From: a virus
Virus record (IMG/VR): IMGVR_UViG_3300042868_002708
Coordinates: 1-40,893 of that record
DNA: 40,893 bases
Direction: 5' to 3' (one strand)
In this document: in pieces, positions 11,434 to 21,415 of the stretch
How positions within the stretch are numbered: position 1 is the stretch's first letter
Layout of the letters: every line of letters begins with the position of its first letter
Translations under genes and position numbers: made by a program
Notes under the pieces: model-generated
Told to the model about the DNA's origin: nothing
The model's input: only the letters and a program-made list of their open reading frames with translations
Database searches by the model: none

Positions 11434-14400
11434 TGGCTGATAATAAAGAAATACAAGATTATTCAGCAGAACTGTACAAAACTGTAACTAAGTTTACCCC
11501 TACCCCTTCTCAAAGTGCTGAACTTAATGGTTGGGCTGGTATTCAAAATGTTAATCAACGTTTATACAGTTTTAACGACCCTATTTTAGCAAGTAAAGAA
11601 TTTAACAAACTTGATAAAAACATTCAAGACATTATCGCTCAACAGAATCCTAATGCACCCTTTTTACCTCAACCAGAAAAAAAAGGTTTCATTAAGCAAT
11701 CATTAGAAGGTTTAAGAAGTTACGCTAACTTAATTACTGGCGTATATCGTGGTGCTAAGTTTGCACAACAAGAAAAGATTTCATTCTCTAAAGCCTGGGA
11801 TATGACAAAGGGCAACGGAGAAGCATTTTTTGATAGGGACCGTGTACAAAAAGTTGATGCTTTTTATTCCAAGGGTGTTGCTAAAGTTGCCAAAATGGCA
11901 TCTATGGGCAAAAGTTCTGGAGAAATTTTAGCCAATATTAATATGGCTGATGCTGCAGAAGTGAAAGCATACCAAGACTACCTTGATGTTGAAAATAATA
12001 AGACAATGCAACAGGCTCTTGGCGATTACAATATGGCTAAGATTTCTCTTGGTAGAGATATTGCTTATGACATCTTTGGTCTTAGAGTTAAACCAGGCGA
12101 ATACGGAACTGCTAAACGTAAAGCCTTTGGTGTTGTATCTGCTGTTGGTGATTTAGCAAACAATATTATATTTGACCCACTAACTTATGTTGCTCTTCCT
12201 TTCCAAGTAGCAAAGATTGGTGCACTAGGGGTAACTCGTGCAGCAACACTTGGTGGTTTAGGAAGAACCATTACAGGCGAAGCAGCCTTAAGTGCAAAGA
12301 TTTCAGATGCTTTTACTCATCCATTATTTGGAAAAGCAGTAACTAGATTTTACGATAACATTGGTGTTCAAGTAGAGCGTCTTGCTAAGGGAACAGAAGA
12401 AGAAGCAAACCAGGCTTTCGGTATTATCAATAGACAATTTGGCAAAGACATAAGACCTGATGTAGTTCAGGCTATGGTTAAAGCAAAAGTATTCAATGCT
12501 GATGCTGCTAAGAAGTTTTTTCAAGATGCAGAAAACTTTAGTTTACTTACTAACGGTAAAAAAGTATTAGGTAAAGATGTTATTCCTACCTATAGCATTT
12601 TTCGTGGATATAAAAACGAGATTAAAAATGCTATGCTTAGAACAACAGGGATTAGCACAACTAAAAAAGGTGCCGTTACTGCAGGAATAACTAGCGAAAC
12701 ATTATTAAAAACTATTGCTAGACCAGATTTTCTTCAAGATAAAGTAGCGCAAGAACAATTAACTGCAGCAATTAAAGATTCTGCTAGCAAAGCAAGTAGA
12801 TTTGCACGCTTTATTGAGATAGCACCTAGTGCAAAGACTATTAAAATTGCTAGATACATTGGTCCAGACGGCAAAGAAATAGACGAAGGTTTAAAATCCC
12901 TTAAAGATGTTATATCTTTAGGTCGTATTGCTGGTATGTCTCGTCCAGATGCTGACGAATTAGGTAGATTATGGACAACTGCTAGCGTTGCTCAACGTAG
13001 AAATATTCATAAAGGTTTAGTATTCGCAATATCTGATGAACTTGGATTATTCCAAGGTATGGATAGTGCTAGAATAATGAATAAACTTGACAAAATTGCA
13101 GGAACTCAAGAATACGCATTAGAACAAAACATAGATGCTGCATTATACAAAGCGATGCCAGAAGATATGCGTAAATTTCTTGATGATGCTTACAAATCTA
13201 CTGGTGGCGTATTAAAAACTATTAAAAGTACAGAAAGACCAATTACTTTTAACCCTGGAAAGTTAGGTTCTGATAGGGCTGCTGCAGCGATGGAGCATCA
13301 ACTATCTTTTGAACTAAACACTCCAGACCTTCGTGCTATTCGTTCCGAAGTTTACAGTGCTAGAGGGGCTAAGATTCGCTCCCTTGGACAAGTATTTAAC
13401 AATAAGTATGCTGATGCAATTGTAAGTACCTGGGCTTTCTTAACACTTGTTCCACGTTTAGGTATTCGTTCTGCTATTGAAGAAATAGGTGTATTTGGTT
13501 TAATTGCTACGCCTAAAACATTAGTTAATTTAATACGTTATGGTTATCCAACTAGCCGTGCTGGAAGAATAGTTAAAGATTCTGATGCTAAGTTTTTTGA
13601 TAGCAAAGGCGTTGGTGGTCCTACTCGTGTTTACTATGCTATGTTTAAACCAAATCTTACTAAAGAGATTAAAGAAAGCATTGATAAAGATTCAAGTATA
13701 GAAAACGTAGCACTCCAAACCAATGTTGCTATACAAAAAGGTAGATTTGGATTTAATCGTCCTTTAGACCAGCAATTTACTAAAGATACTGAAGATTTAG
13801 TTAGATTTGGATATGATTCTACTGGCTATAAAGAAGCAACTATGTCAGTTACAGCATCAACAGATATTAGTGGTGCTGCTGCCAAGGGATATGGCGCTGG
13901 AGCAGTTGTAATACCAGAACAAGGTCCTTCTTTAGCCTTTAGTATGAATAGAAAAAAGTTTGAAAAAGAATTTACTTCAGAAGGTCCTGCTGTAGAAATT
14001 AAACTACAAGACCAACCAGATGCTTACTATATGGCTCTTGGTGTTGAAATGTTTAAGCGAGCAGGAGTAGCAGGTAACACATCTAAACTTGCAATTAAAT
14101 ACATTGATAACCCTAAAAAGGCTATTGAAGAAATACGTAAAGAATTAGATAAAAATACAACTTTGGCAAGCGCATTTACCAATAACGTAGATTCTAATGT
14201 TACCAATAGTCAGTTAGCATCATCTATTTATTTTGCTACTCGTCAAACCTTTACTAATGCAAAAGGTGAAGTTAACCCTGATTTAGTTAAACTTGTTTAC
14301 ACTAGAGGTAAAGACAAAAACGGTAAGATAGTTGATAACTGGACTCCAGATATTGATATGGAAAAATTGCGTTTGATGAAAGGCAAAGACCTTCCTATTA

Positions 14401-16259
14401 CTGTCTTAAGTCAAAAGTGGATTCCTATTGCTGAAAATCAAGGTGGATTGATTGATGCTATAAATAGAAGAGGCTATGCCTGGATGGACCGTCAAATATC
14501 CACAATGACCAGAGAGCCTATCTTTACTGCTAACTACCATACTTATCGTAAAGAATATAGAAACCTAGAAAACATAAAGCGCAGCACATTAATTAAAAAT
14601 GGGATGAGTCCAGAGGCTGCAGATAAAGTTGCCAGAAAGTACGCTAGTGATTTAGCAACGGATGCAGCAGGTAAGCGTACATTAGATTTTGTCGATAATC
14701 CATTAATTAGAACTAACTTAGCATTTGGATTACGTAACTTTGCTCGTTTCTATCGTGCAACAGAAGACTTCTGGAGACGTGCTTACAGACTAGGCACTAC
14801 CCAAACAGATGCTATTATTCGTTTAAGATTAGCAACTCAAGGATTAGAACACTCAGGCTTTGTTTATGAAGATGATGAAGGCGAATTATACTTTGTATTT
14901 CCTGGTGATGATATAATTTATAATGCAGTATCTATAGCACATAGATTTATAGATGGTAATTCAAATCTTAAATTGCCACAATCATTACAATTTAGTGGTA
15001 AAGTTAAATTCTTATCACCGTCATTAGACCCACAATCAGCAATCCCTACATTTTCAGGTCCACTTGCTGGTATTTCAATGGTTGTTCTACAACAACACGC
15101 ACCTAACTTTTGGGGCATTAGAGATAGATTACTTGGTGTAACTCTTGGTGAAATGAGCAAGGACGCAACATATAAAGATGTTATTCTTCCTCCAGTTGCT
15201 AAACGTATTATGTCATTTATGTCACCTAATGATGTTAACGGTGAAATGGCTTCTGCTCAAAGACAAGCCTATGCTTACCTTGTTGCAAATGGTGAGGGCT
15301 TAGATATAAATGCCACACCTGAAGAAAAACTGAAATTTCAAGAAAACTTAGAAGCATTAGCATCTAACATATTAACTACTAGATTCTTTTTAGGTTTAGT
15401 ATCTCCAGTTGCATTAAGTGCATCTGCAGGTAAAGACGTTAGCGCTACATTAAAAGACTTAGGGAATGTTGATTTTAGGTCTGAGTTTTATGAAACTGTT
15501 CAAGAATTAACTTTACAAGGTTCAACAGACCCTTTTGGTGAAGCCAATATGAGATGGGCTAAGGCTAAACCAGGTGTACTTGCTTACACAATAGCACAAA
15601 GTGAAAGAAGTAGAGTTTTAAGTATTCGTCAAACTAATGATGCTATTGCTTGGTTAAAAAAGAATGAATCATTAGTTAATAAGTATCCAGAAGGTTCTGC
15701 TTTTTTTGTACCTAATAGTGGTGAATTTGATATTGCTGAATCTAAGTTTTTTCAAAGAGAAGGCTACACTGATAAGATTCCAGTAGAAGATTTTATAACT
15801 AAAGTTACTGCTCAGGAACAATTAAATGAATACTACACTAAACGTGATGAGTGGGATTCAAAAATTGAAAACGCACCTGAAAGTATTCGTTCAATTATTC
15901 GTCAGCAAAAAACTTTAGATATGCAAGAGTTTACTAAAGGTAAATACTACTTACAAAAAGCATTAGAAAATTATGGAAGTGCTGCAGATACTACTGCTGC
16001 TTGGGAAGAACTTGTTAGAATGATTGACAATAATGATGCTCCTAAAACTCCAAATGCACAAAAAGTTATAGATATAGTTAATCTTGTTCAAGAAGCAAAC
16101 AACGTTACAGCAATGATGTTTGATGGAACTGTAGATGCTTCTCAGCGTAGAAGTTTGATACGTAATAACGCTATGCAACAAGCATTAGAGATTGCTGCAA
16201 ACGATGCAGGTCTTATAAGAATCATTAATACTGTTGTTAAGAAACAATTAGGAGTTTAA
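11433..16259 (+). CDS. Giant virion protein (1608 aa), candidate internal/ejection protein
   Basis: At 4.8 kb this is the largest gene, about 12% of the genome. The product is mostly helical, with a hydrophobic stretch near residues 240-270 ('VSAVGDLANNIIFDPLTYVA'), and a segment around 1090-1130 rich in Arg and aromatics ('LRNFARFYRATEDFWRRAYR'). I see no peptidase, transglycosylase or polymerase motif. Its place between portal and scaffold or capsid genes, without tape-measure repeats, suggests a protein packed inside the head and ejected with DNA, as in podoviruses. The class of 'large polyvalent' phage proteins is an alternative. Function inferred from size and position only. Confidence 0.65.
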   Translation: MADNKEIQDYSAELYKTVTKFTPTPSQSAELNGWAGIQNVNQRLYSFNDPILASKEFNKLDKNIQDIIAQQNPNAPFLPQPEKKGFIKQSLEGLRSYANLITGVYRGAKFAQQEKISFSKAWDMTKGNGEAFFDRDRVQKVDAFYSKGVAKVAKMASMGKSSGEILANINMADAAEVKAYQDYLDVENNKTMQQALGDYNMAKISLGRDIAYDIFGLRVKPGEYGTAKRKAFGVVSAVGDLANNIIFDPLTYVALPFQVAKIGALGVTRAATLGGLGRTITGEAALSAKISDAFTHPLFGKAVTRFYDNIGVQVERLAKGTEEEANQAFGIINRQFGKDIRPDVVQAMVKAKVFNADAAKKFFQDAENFSLLTNGKKVLGKDVIPTYSIFRGYKNEIKNAMLRTTGISTTKKGAVTAGITSETLLKTIARPDFLQDKVAQEQLTAAIKDSASKASRFARFIEIAPSAKTIKIARYIGPDGKEIDEGLKSLKDVISLGRIAGMSRPDADELGRLWTTASVAQRRNIHKGLVFAISDELGLFQGMDSARIMNKLDKIAGTQEYALEQNIDAALYKAMPEDMRKFLDDAYKSTGGVLKTIKSTERPITFNPGKLGSDRAAAAMEHQLSFELNTPDLRAIRSEVYSARGAKIRSLGQVFNNKYADAIVSTWAFLTLVPRLGIRSAIEEIGVFGLIATPKTLVNLIRYGYPTSRAGRIVKDSDAKFFDSKGVGGPTRVYYAMFKPNLTKEIKESIDKDSSIENVALQTNVAIQKGRFGFNRPLDQQFTKDTEDLVRFGYDSTGYKEATMSVTASTDISGAAAKGYGAGAVVIPEQGPSLAFSMNRKKFEKEFTSEGPAVEIKLQDQPDAYYMALGVEMFKRAGVAGNTSKLAIKYIDNPKKAIEEIRKELDKNTTLASAFTNNVDSNVTNSQLASSIYFATRQTFTNAKGEVNPDLVKLVYTRGKDKNGKIVDNWTPDIDMEKLRLMKGKDLPITVLSQKWIPIAENQGGLIDAINRRGYAWMDRQISTMTREPIFTANYHTYRKEYRNLENIKRSTLIKNGMSPEAADKVARKYASDLATDAAGKRTLDFVDNPLIRTNLAFGLRNFARFYRATEDFWRRAYRLGTTQTDAIIRLRLATQGLEHSGFVYEDDEGELYFVFPGDDIIYNAVSIAHRFIDGNSNLKLPQSLQFSGKVKFLSPSLDPQSAIPTFSGPLAGISMVVLQQHAPNFWGIRDRLLGVTLGEMSKDATYKDVILPPVAKRIMSFMSPNDVNGEMASAQRQAYAYLVANGEGLDINATPEEKLKFQENLEALASNILTTRFFLGLVSPVALSASAGKDVSATLKDLGNVDFRSEFYETVQELTLQGSTDPFGEANMRWAKAKPGVLAYTIAQSERSRVLSIRQTNDAIAWLKKNESLVNKYPEGSAFFVPNSGEFDIAESKFFQREGYTDKIPVEDFITKVTAQEQLNEYYTKRDEWDSKIENAPESIRSIIRQQKTLDMQEFTKGKYYLQKALENYGSAADTTAAWEELVRMIDNNDAPKTPNAQKVIDIVNLVQEANNVTAMMFDGTVDASQRRSLIRNNAMQQALEIAANDAGLIRIINTVVKKQLGV

Positions 16260-16262
16260 TAA

Positions 16263-17342
16263 GTGGCATACGATACACCTTTAGGTGAAGAAGTTGTACA
16301 AGAATCTAGTAACGTTGGTCAATTTTATAAATCTAGTGACCCTGCTAATACTTACTATAAAGTATATGATTCAACTTCAGGTCAATACGTTTGGCAAAAA
16401 ACAAACGATTTCTTAAGAAGTTTATATGCTAATCCTAATGCTGTTAAAACAATTAAACAACAACTAGGTTATGATATTATAGATGGCTCTATTAATCCTG
16501 ACTTTATTAAAGATGTTGAAAAAGTTCAAGGTACTCTATCTTCAACTAATCAAAGATTAGAAAAAATTGGTGAAGGTGGCTGGAGTTTATTTTCATACCT
16601 TCAACAATCAAAAACTGGCAAAAGTGGAACAACATCTACTGCAACAGTTACCGACAAGAACAGGGCTGCTCAAGAATTATTAGATACTGCTAAAGATTAT
16701 CTTGGTTCTGGTATTGCTATAAATAAAGCAGACATTAAAGCATATGTTAATGAACTCAATTCTTTAGAACGTAAGCGTCCAACAATATCTAGAACTGGCG
16801 AAACTATTGCTGGTGGATTAACTGCTGACGAAAAAGAACAATTAGCACTTAAATACATTGGGAAATATGTTACTGCTGAAGGTATTCAAAATGTTGGTGG
16901 TGCTTTAGGAAGTAATTATAGAACTATTAATACTCTTGCTGGAAACTACGGTATTCAACTTGACAAAGCAGCATTACGTAGTTTAGTTCTGGATAGCGTT
17001 AGTTCTAAAAATGGTTTAGAAAATACACAGACTAAAATTACAAACCTTGCTAAAGTTAAATACAGAGCATTAACTCCATTTATTGACCAAGGATTAAGCG
17101 TTAAAGATATTGCTAATGAATACGTTGCTAGAAAAGCACAATTACTAGAACTTAACCCTGCTGGAATTAGAATAGATAATGACCCAGATATTCAAGGTGC
17201 TTTAACTGGAGATGCTTTAATTCCTTTATACCAGTTTGAAAAATCATTACGTAATAACCCACAATGGCAATATACTAACAATGCAAGAGAAGAAGCATCT
17301 AATTATGCTCTTACTATTTTGCAAGATTTTGGATTGATGTAA
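16263..17342 (+). CDS. Virion-associated protein (359 aa), function unknown
   Basis: The GTG start has AGGAG upstream, four bases after the giant gene. The product begins with aromatic-rich segments ('FYKSSDPANTYYKVYD') and continues as a helical protein with 'LALKYIGKYVTAEGIQNVGG'. It lies in the run of unrecognised genes between portal and scaffold. Likely structural or internal to the virion. Confidence 0.6.
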   Translation: MAYDTPLGEEVVQESSNVGQFYKSSDPANTYYKVYDSTSGQYVWQKTNDFLRSLYANPNAVKTIKQQLGYDIIDGSINPDFIKDVEKVQGTLSSTNQRLEKIGEGGWSLFSYLQQSKTGKSGTTSTATVTDKNRAAQELLDTAKDYLGSGIAINKADIKAYVNELNSLERKRPTISRTGETIAGGLTADEKEQLALKYIGKYVTAEGIQNVGGALGSNYRTINTLAGNYGIQLDKAALRSLVLDSVSSKNGLENTQTKITNLAKVKYRALTPFIDQGLSVKDIANEYVARKAQLLELNPAGIRIDNDPDIQGALTGDALIPLYQFEKSLRNNPQWQYTNNAREEASNYALTILQDFGLM

Positions 17343-18653
17343 ATGGCTGAAAAACCAAAGTTACCTATTCCTCCTAAACCACCTGCTTTTCCTTCAGGTA
17401 TTAAACCATCAACTCTTCCTGGTGCTACTAAAGCAGTTAAACAATATACAACTCCTGCTGGTCCAAAGGCTCCTGTTGGAGTAATGGGTTCATCATATGT
17501 TCCTGGTCGAACATCAAATACTTTTAATCCTGCAAGTTTAACTAAATCAAATAGACAAGTTGTTGAAACAATTCAACAACGTGGCGCTACTGGTGTCACT
17601 CCTGGTACCGATAAAGGTACAGGTAAAGGAACTGGTACCGATAAAGGCACTAAAACAAAAACTATTTTAAGAACTGAAGATAATGGTGATGGTACATATA
17701 CCATTTATTATAGTGATGGAACTACTGAAACTGGTGGTACTAAAATTGGTGGTGCTGCAGAAGACCCAGCACTTCAATATCAAAGAGACGTAGAAGCAGC
17801 AAATCGTAAATCTGCATTTCAAATACTTGCTGATGAATTTACCCAACGTGGTTTACCAACACTTGCTACTGAAGTAGAAAGATTTATGAAAGAGGGATTA
17901 ACCCCTGCTGAAGCCAGAATTTCTATACGTAATACCCAAGCATATAAAGATAGATTTAAAGGTAACGAAGGTCGTATTAAAAAAGGATTAGCAGTTTATC
18001 AACCTGACGAATATCTTGCAGCAGAAGAAACATATCGTAATCTTTTACTAGCAAATAATCTTCAAGACCTTATTAGCAAAAATACAACTGATTCATTTAT
18101 TTCTGGTGCAGTATCTGCACAAGAAGTACAAGACAGAATCCAAAATGTATTCACTAAAATTGATAACGCTGACCCAACATTAAAAGGACAACTAGGTCAA
18201 TACTTTAGTAGTTACGGTATTGCAGACCCTAACTTACAACGTTCTCAATTAGCATCTGCTTTGCTAACTGGCGAGACTTCATCAATGGCATTAGAGCGTC
18301 AATTAAAGAAAGCACAATTACGTGCTGGTGCTCAAATGTCTGGTGTAACAATTGCTGAAACTGGTGTTGAATCATTACAACAACAACTAGAAGCACAAAA
18401 CGTATCTGATGTTTACGGTGTTGCTAAGACAGGTTTTAGTACACTTTCTCAAACACAACCTGGCACTGAAAAACTTGCACAAATTTACGGAGAGCAGACA
18501 ACTGGTCTCTCAGAAGAACTTCAACAAGAAGCCTTCTTTGGTTTACAATCACAAAGACGTAAGAAATTACAAGAGAGAGAACAAGCCACATTTGGTGGAC
18601 AAGCAGGTATTTCAACTGCTGGTCTAGCCAGAGGCACTGCAGGTTCGTTCTAA
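17343..18653 (+). CDS. Virion-associated protein (436 aa) with Pro- and Gly-rich N terminus
   Basis: It begins immediately after the previous stop. Residues 1-50 are proline-rich, followed by a short Gly/Thr/Lys repeat ('GTDKGTGKGTGTDKGTKT') and a beta-hairpin-like 'NGDGTYTIYYSDGTTETG'. The rest looks like long helices. The Gly/Thr repeat arises from a duplicated GGTACCGATAAAGG at the DNA level. Probably an internal or connector-associated virion protein. Confidence 0.6.
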   Translation: MAEKPKLPIPPKPPAFPSGIKPSTLPGATKAVKQYTTPAGPKAPVGVMGSSYVPGRTSNTFNPASLTKSNRQVVETIQQRGATGVTPGTDKGTGKGTGTDKGTKTKTILRTEDNGDGTYTIYYSDGTTETGGTKIGGAAEDPALQYQRDVEAANRKSAFQILADEFTQRGLPTLATEVERFMKEGLTPAEARISIRNTQAYKDRFKGNEGRIKKGLAVYQPDEYLAAEETYRNLLLANNLQDLISKNTTDSFISGAVSAQEVQDRIQNVFTKIDNADPTLKGQLGQYFSSYGIADPNLQRSQLASALLTGETSSMALERQLKKAQLRAGAQMSGVTIAETGVESLQQQLEAQNVSDVYGVAKTGFSTLSQTQPGTEKLAQIYGEQTTGLSEELQQEAFFGLQSQRRKKLQEREQATFGGQAGISTAGLARGTAGSF

Positions 18654-18779
18654 CAATAGACCCTCAGTAGGACCCACCAGCCCCTACGAGAGTAACAAGA
18701 CTGGTAGCAAGAGCCATTATAAATCCCCCCAGATTTAACGTGAGGCTTGCGACTAACAAAAAAGAATGGGAGCGTTGCG
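18654..18779 (+). other. Short non-coding gap before the scaffold gene
   Basis: A 126-base gap, unusual in this tightly packed operon. It can form a small stem (GTAGG with CCTAC, near 18662-18690) and is richer in C than its surroundings. I see no convincing promoter or terminator. It may hold a processing or promoter signal that raises capsid-gene expression. Confidence 0.35.
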
Positions 18780-19256
18780 ATGAGCAACAACTATCAAGAC
18801 TGGGAAGATGACGAAGAAGATGTTATCCCTAGTCAACAATCAGAAAGCGATTTATTAAAGCAACTTCGCAAGGAGTTAAAAAATAAATCAAAGATGCTTT
18901 CCGAAATGGAAGGACAACTTTCTTCGATTAAGACTGAGCAACGTCAAAACGTTATTAAGTCAGTTCTTGAAAGTAAGGGCGTTAGCCCAAAGATAGCAAA
19001 ATTTATTCCAGCCGATATTGATGCTTCAACTGAAGCAGTAGATAATTGGATTTCGGATAATGCTGATGTCTTCGGTTTAACAGTACAAACGCCCGATGAT
19101 GTGAAGCCAGATTTGGCTACACTCAGACAAATTGATGCTGTTACATCTAATGCCCAGTCTCCTGCTGGTGTGGATGATTTATTTTTGAGATTACAAAATG
19201 CAGAATCTGCAGAAGAAATCACAAATATGATTTTCCAACAAGGCGGGGAGATTTAG
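18780..19256 (+). CDS. Capsid scaffolding protein
   Basis: The 158-residue product is acidic with a coiled-coil region ('LLKQLRKELKNKSKMLSEME'). A conserved-looking core follows ('KGVSPKIAKFIPADIDAS...VDNWISDNADVFG') of the kind I know from actinophage scaffolds. It lies directly upstream of the major capsid gene, the usual position. I start at the ATG at 18780 with GGGAG seven bases upstream, not the TTG at 18747. It should direct procapsid assembly and then leave or be degraded. Confidence 0.75.
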   Translation: MSNNYQDWEDDEEDVIPSQQSESDLLKQLRKELKNKSKMLSEMEGQLSSIKTEQRQNVIKSVLESKGVSPKIAKFIPADIDASTEAVDNWISDNADVFGLTVQTPDDVKPDLATLRQIDAVTSNAQSPAGVDDLFLRLQNAESAEEITNMIFQQGGEI

Positions 19257-19286
19257 GCTTAACTACTAACTAAGGAAATAACCAGA

Positions 19287-20312
19287 ATGTCAACAGTATA
19301 TACCGCATTATCAGGCGGCGCTGCAACGACTAACGGTGGTCTTGGTGGCGGTCAATATTCAAGTGCTTCTAACGTAGGAACCTTTACACCATCCAATGGT
19401 GCAGGTCTCGTACAAAAAGCATATGACCGTCTAGTTGAGTTCGCACTTCGCTCTCAACCATTACTACGTTCAGTCGCTGACAAACGTCCAGCACGTCAAT
19501 CAATGCCAGGTTCATCTGTAGTATTCCAAATCTACAATGACCTAAACAAAGCAACAACTCCTTTGTCAGAACAAGTTGACCCAGATTCAGTAGCGATTGG
19601 TACACCAAGTGCTATTACCGTTGTTCTTAACGAATACGGTAATGCAGTTCTAACCACACGCAAACTGCAATTAATGTCACTTGCTGAAGTTGACCCAGCG
19701 ATTGCAAATATCGTTGCGTTCAATATGGCTGACTCAATTGATGAAGTTGTTCAAACAGAACTACGTGGCGGAAGCAACGTAATCTACGCAAGCAACGCAT
19801 CAGGAGTTCGCGCAACAGCAACAACTAACGTTACTGGCGCACACACTTTGAAAGCAGCAGACATTCGTCTTGCTGTTGCAAAATTGCGTGCAGGTAAAGC
19901 AATTGCTCGTAAAGGCAGCCTATACTGGTGTGCAATACACCCAGAAGTTTCACACGACTTACGTGCTGAAACAGGCGCTGCTTCTTGGAGATTGCCTCAC
20001 GAATACCAATCAAATGCTGAAATTTGGGCAGGAGAAATTGGTAACTTCGAAGGTGCATACTTCATCGAATCACCACGTATGTACAACGCTACCGATGGTG
20101 GCTCAAGTGCACGCGTGTTCCGTACATTACTTGCTGGTCAACAAGCACTTGCTGAAGCAGTTGCTGAAGAACCACACGTAGTTATTGGAAACGTTACTGA
20201 CAAATTGATGCGCTTGCGCCCAATTGGTTGGTACGGAGTATTAGGATTCAAGCGTTATCGCGAAGAAGCCTTGTACAGAATTGAATCTTCATCCAGCATT
20301 AACGCTGCGTAG
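19287..20312 (+). CDS. Major capsid protein
   Basis: The 341-residue product starts with a Gly/Ser/Thr-rich arm, followed by 'QPLLRSVADKRPARQSMPGS', 'EYGNAVLTTRKLQLMS' and a long helix with 'ADSIDEVVQTELRGGSN', as expected of HK97-fold coat proteins. It follows the scaffold gene and precedes a terminator-like hairpin. AAGGAAATAACC precedes the ATG. It should form the icosahedral head. HK97-like fold is inferred from length, order and segment pattern. Confidence 0.8.
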   Translation: MSTVYTALSGGAATTNGGLGGGQYSSASNVGTFTPSNGAGLVQKAYDRLVEFALRSQPLLRSVADKRPARQSMPGSSVVFQIYNDLNKATTPLSEQVDPDSVAIGTPSAITVVLNEYGNAVLTTRKLQLMSLAEVDPAIANIVAFNMADSIDEVVQTELRGGSNVIYASNASGVRATATTNVTGAHTLKAADIRLAVAKLRAGKAIARKGSLYWCAIHPEVSHDLRAETGAASWRLPHEYQSNAEIWAGEIGNFEGAYFIESPRMYNATDGGSSARVFRTLLAGQQALAEAVAEEPHVVIGNVTDKLMRLRPIGWYGVLGFKRYREEALYRIESSSSINAA

Positions 20313-20328
20313 TTAGATTCACTTAACG

Positions 20329-20361
20329 GTAGCCCTCGCGTCAAGTGGGGGCTACTCTTAT
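20329..20361 (+). terminator. Hairpin after the capsid gene
   Basis: Arms GTAGCCC (20329-20335) and GGGCTAC (20349-20355) are followed by TCTTATT. It looks like a weak intrinsic terminator in the 64-base gap after the capsid gene. It would allow partial read-through, keeping capsid mRNA more abundant than downstream tail mRNA. Confidence 0.55.
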
Positions 20362-20376
20362 TCAAAGGATTTTAAA

Positions 20377-20634
20377 TTGCCAATATTTTTCCCACCCACA
20401 GTTGAAGAAGGACCAGCAGGTTTTGGTCTATTCTATCGTTACAAGTTAACTCGTGGTATTAGTGTGTTAAAAATTGGTAATACATATTACAAACTTAGAG
20501 TTCCATCAACTGACCAAATAGATTCTGCTAGTGAGTACTATGCAGGAGGGCACGAATATGAAGTTACCTCAAACCAAAAGACTGCACTTATTAACGCTGG
20601 CATCGGCATTACTGAAAGTAACTTTGAAGGATGA
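20377..20634 (+). CDS. Hypothetical structural protein (85 aa)
   Basis: TTG start with AAAGGATTTTAAA upstream. The small, probably beta-rich product begins 'MPIFFPPTVEEGPAGFG'. It comes right after the capsid gene and overlaps the next start by four bases (ATGA). It may be a head-decoration or head-completion protein; not recognised. Confidence 0.6.
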   Translation: MPIFFPPTVEEGPAGFGLFYRYKLTRGISVLKIGNTYYKLRVPSTDQIDSASEYYAGGHEYEVTSNQKTALINAGIGITESNFEG

Positions 20635-20924
20635 TAGAGAACATTCTAGTCGCAGGTGCGACTGCATCAGCGATTGCTTCTGTGTTTTTTGTGATTGCGC
20701 CAACAGTTCGAAAGACTCGTTCTATGATGGAATGGTTGGAAAAATTTCGCAGGGATTGGGAAGGCGAGCCTGGTGGTCCAGGTAGAGACCCTGTTCCAAG
20801 TGTGATGGAAAGATTAAATAGACTTGATGGCGAATTAAGCCACAATGGTGGTTCTTCTATGAAGGATGCTATTGATAGAATTGAGAAAGCGTTAGGGACA
20901 AAGAATGAGTTTACACAGAATTAG
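20631..20924 (+). CDS. Membrane-anchored small protein (97 aa)
   Basis: An N-terminal hydrophobic helix ('ILVAGATASAIASVFFVIA', about 5-23) is followed by a charged cytoplasmic part with a Gly/Pro linker and helix. The layout recalls small membrane proteins of actinophages, some of them holin-like, but the position amid head genes does not suit lysis. It overlaps both neighbours. Confidence 0.6.
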   Translation: MIENILVAGATASAIASVFFVIAPTVRKTRSMMEWLEKFRRDWEGEPGGPGRDPVPSVMERLNRLDGELSHNGGSSMKDAIDRIEKALGTKNEFTQN

Positions 20925-21156
20925 AAAACATCCAGAGTTCGTTGAGGGATGTTTTGGTTGCAAGGCTTCCACTGTTGATTTGAACGCTGGGGAAGCAACG
21001 AGTAGGATGGATATGTCCTCTAAGAAATGGGATAATGAACTTGCGTTGTATCGTTCGGCTAGGTCGCAGGGTATTCAACCTGATACCACTAAGACGAAAG
21101 ATATACGTAGGGCAATAGATGTATCAAACAAAACAGGTCAAGCATACGGAGCCTAA
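20905..21156 (+). CDS. Conserved actinophage protein ('HPEFVEGCFGCK' type)
   Basis: The product is 83 residues. 'RKHPEFVEGCFGCKAST' near the N terminus and 'ELALYRSARSQGIQPDTTKT' later form a pattern I know from many actinophage genomes, where the protein is small, structural-cluster encoded and uncharacterised. The CxxC could bind metal. It overlaps the upstream gene by 20 bases. Supports an actinobacterial host. Confidence 0.7.
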   Translation: MSLHRIRKHPEFVEGCFGCKASTVDLNAGEATSRMDMSSKKWDNELALYRSARSQGIQPDTTKTKDIRRAIDVSNKTGQAYGA

Positions 21157-21157
21157 T

Positions 21158-21268
21158 ATGTACGGTAGTAAAAAAATGCAAAATAAAAAGATGATGAGTA
21201 TGATGTCAAAAATGGATTCAAAGAAAAAATCAAAAGTCAAAATCAAGAAAACAGGAAAGAAGAAATAA
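21158..21268 (+). CDS. Lys/Met-rich miniprotein (36 aa)
   Basis: The ATG lies one base after the previous stop. The product is made mostly of Lys, Met and Ser ('KKMQNKKMMSMMSKMDSKKK'). It is the first of five consecutive small basic proteins. It is short, but its place between tightly spaced genes supports it. Possible DNA-binding or capsid-packed peptide. Confidence 0.55.
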   Translation: MYGSKKMQNKKMMSMMSKMDSKKKSKVKIKKTGKKK

Positions 21269-21269
21269 T

Positions 21270-21413
21270 ATGTGTACAACTTGTGGATGTAATTATCCTA
21301 ATCTAGAACACGCTATGGCTAACGCTAAAGGTAATAACCCAATGGGTATGCCAATAGCACCAAAGCCATCAAGCATTGAAAAAGCAGTTCCAAAGAAACC
21401 GAAAGGAAAATAG
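21270..21413 (+). CDS. Cys-containing miniprotein (47 aa)
   Basis: Starts 'MCTTCGCNYPNLEHAM', with three Cys in six residues, and ends in a Pro/Lys-rich tail. It is separated from both neighbours by one or two bases. I recall short proteins starting 'MCTTCGC' in structural clusters of actinophages. Function unknown; the Cys cluster may bind metal. Confidence 0.6.
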   Translation: MCTTCGCNYPNLEHAMANAKGNNPMGMPIAPKPSSIEKAVPKKPKGK

Positions 21414-21415
21414 TA

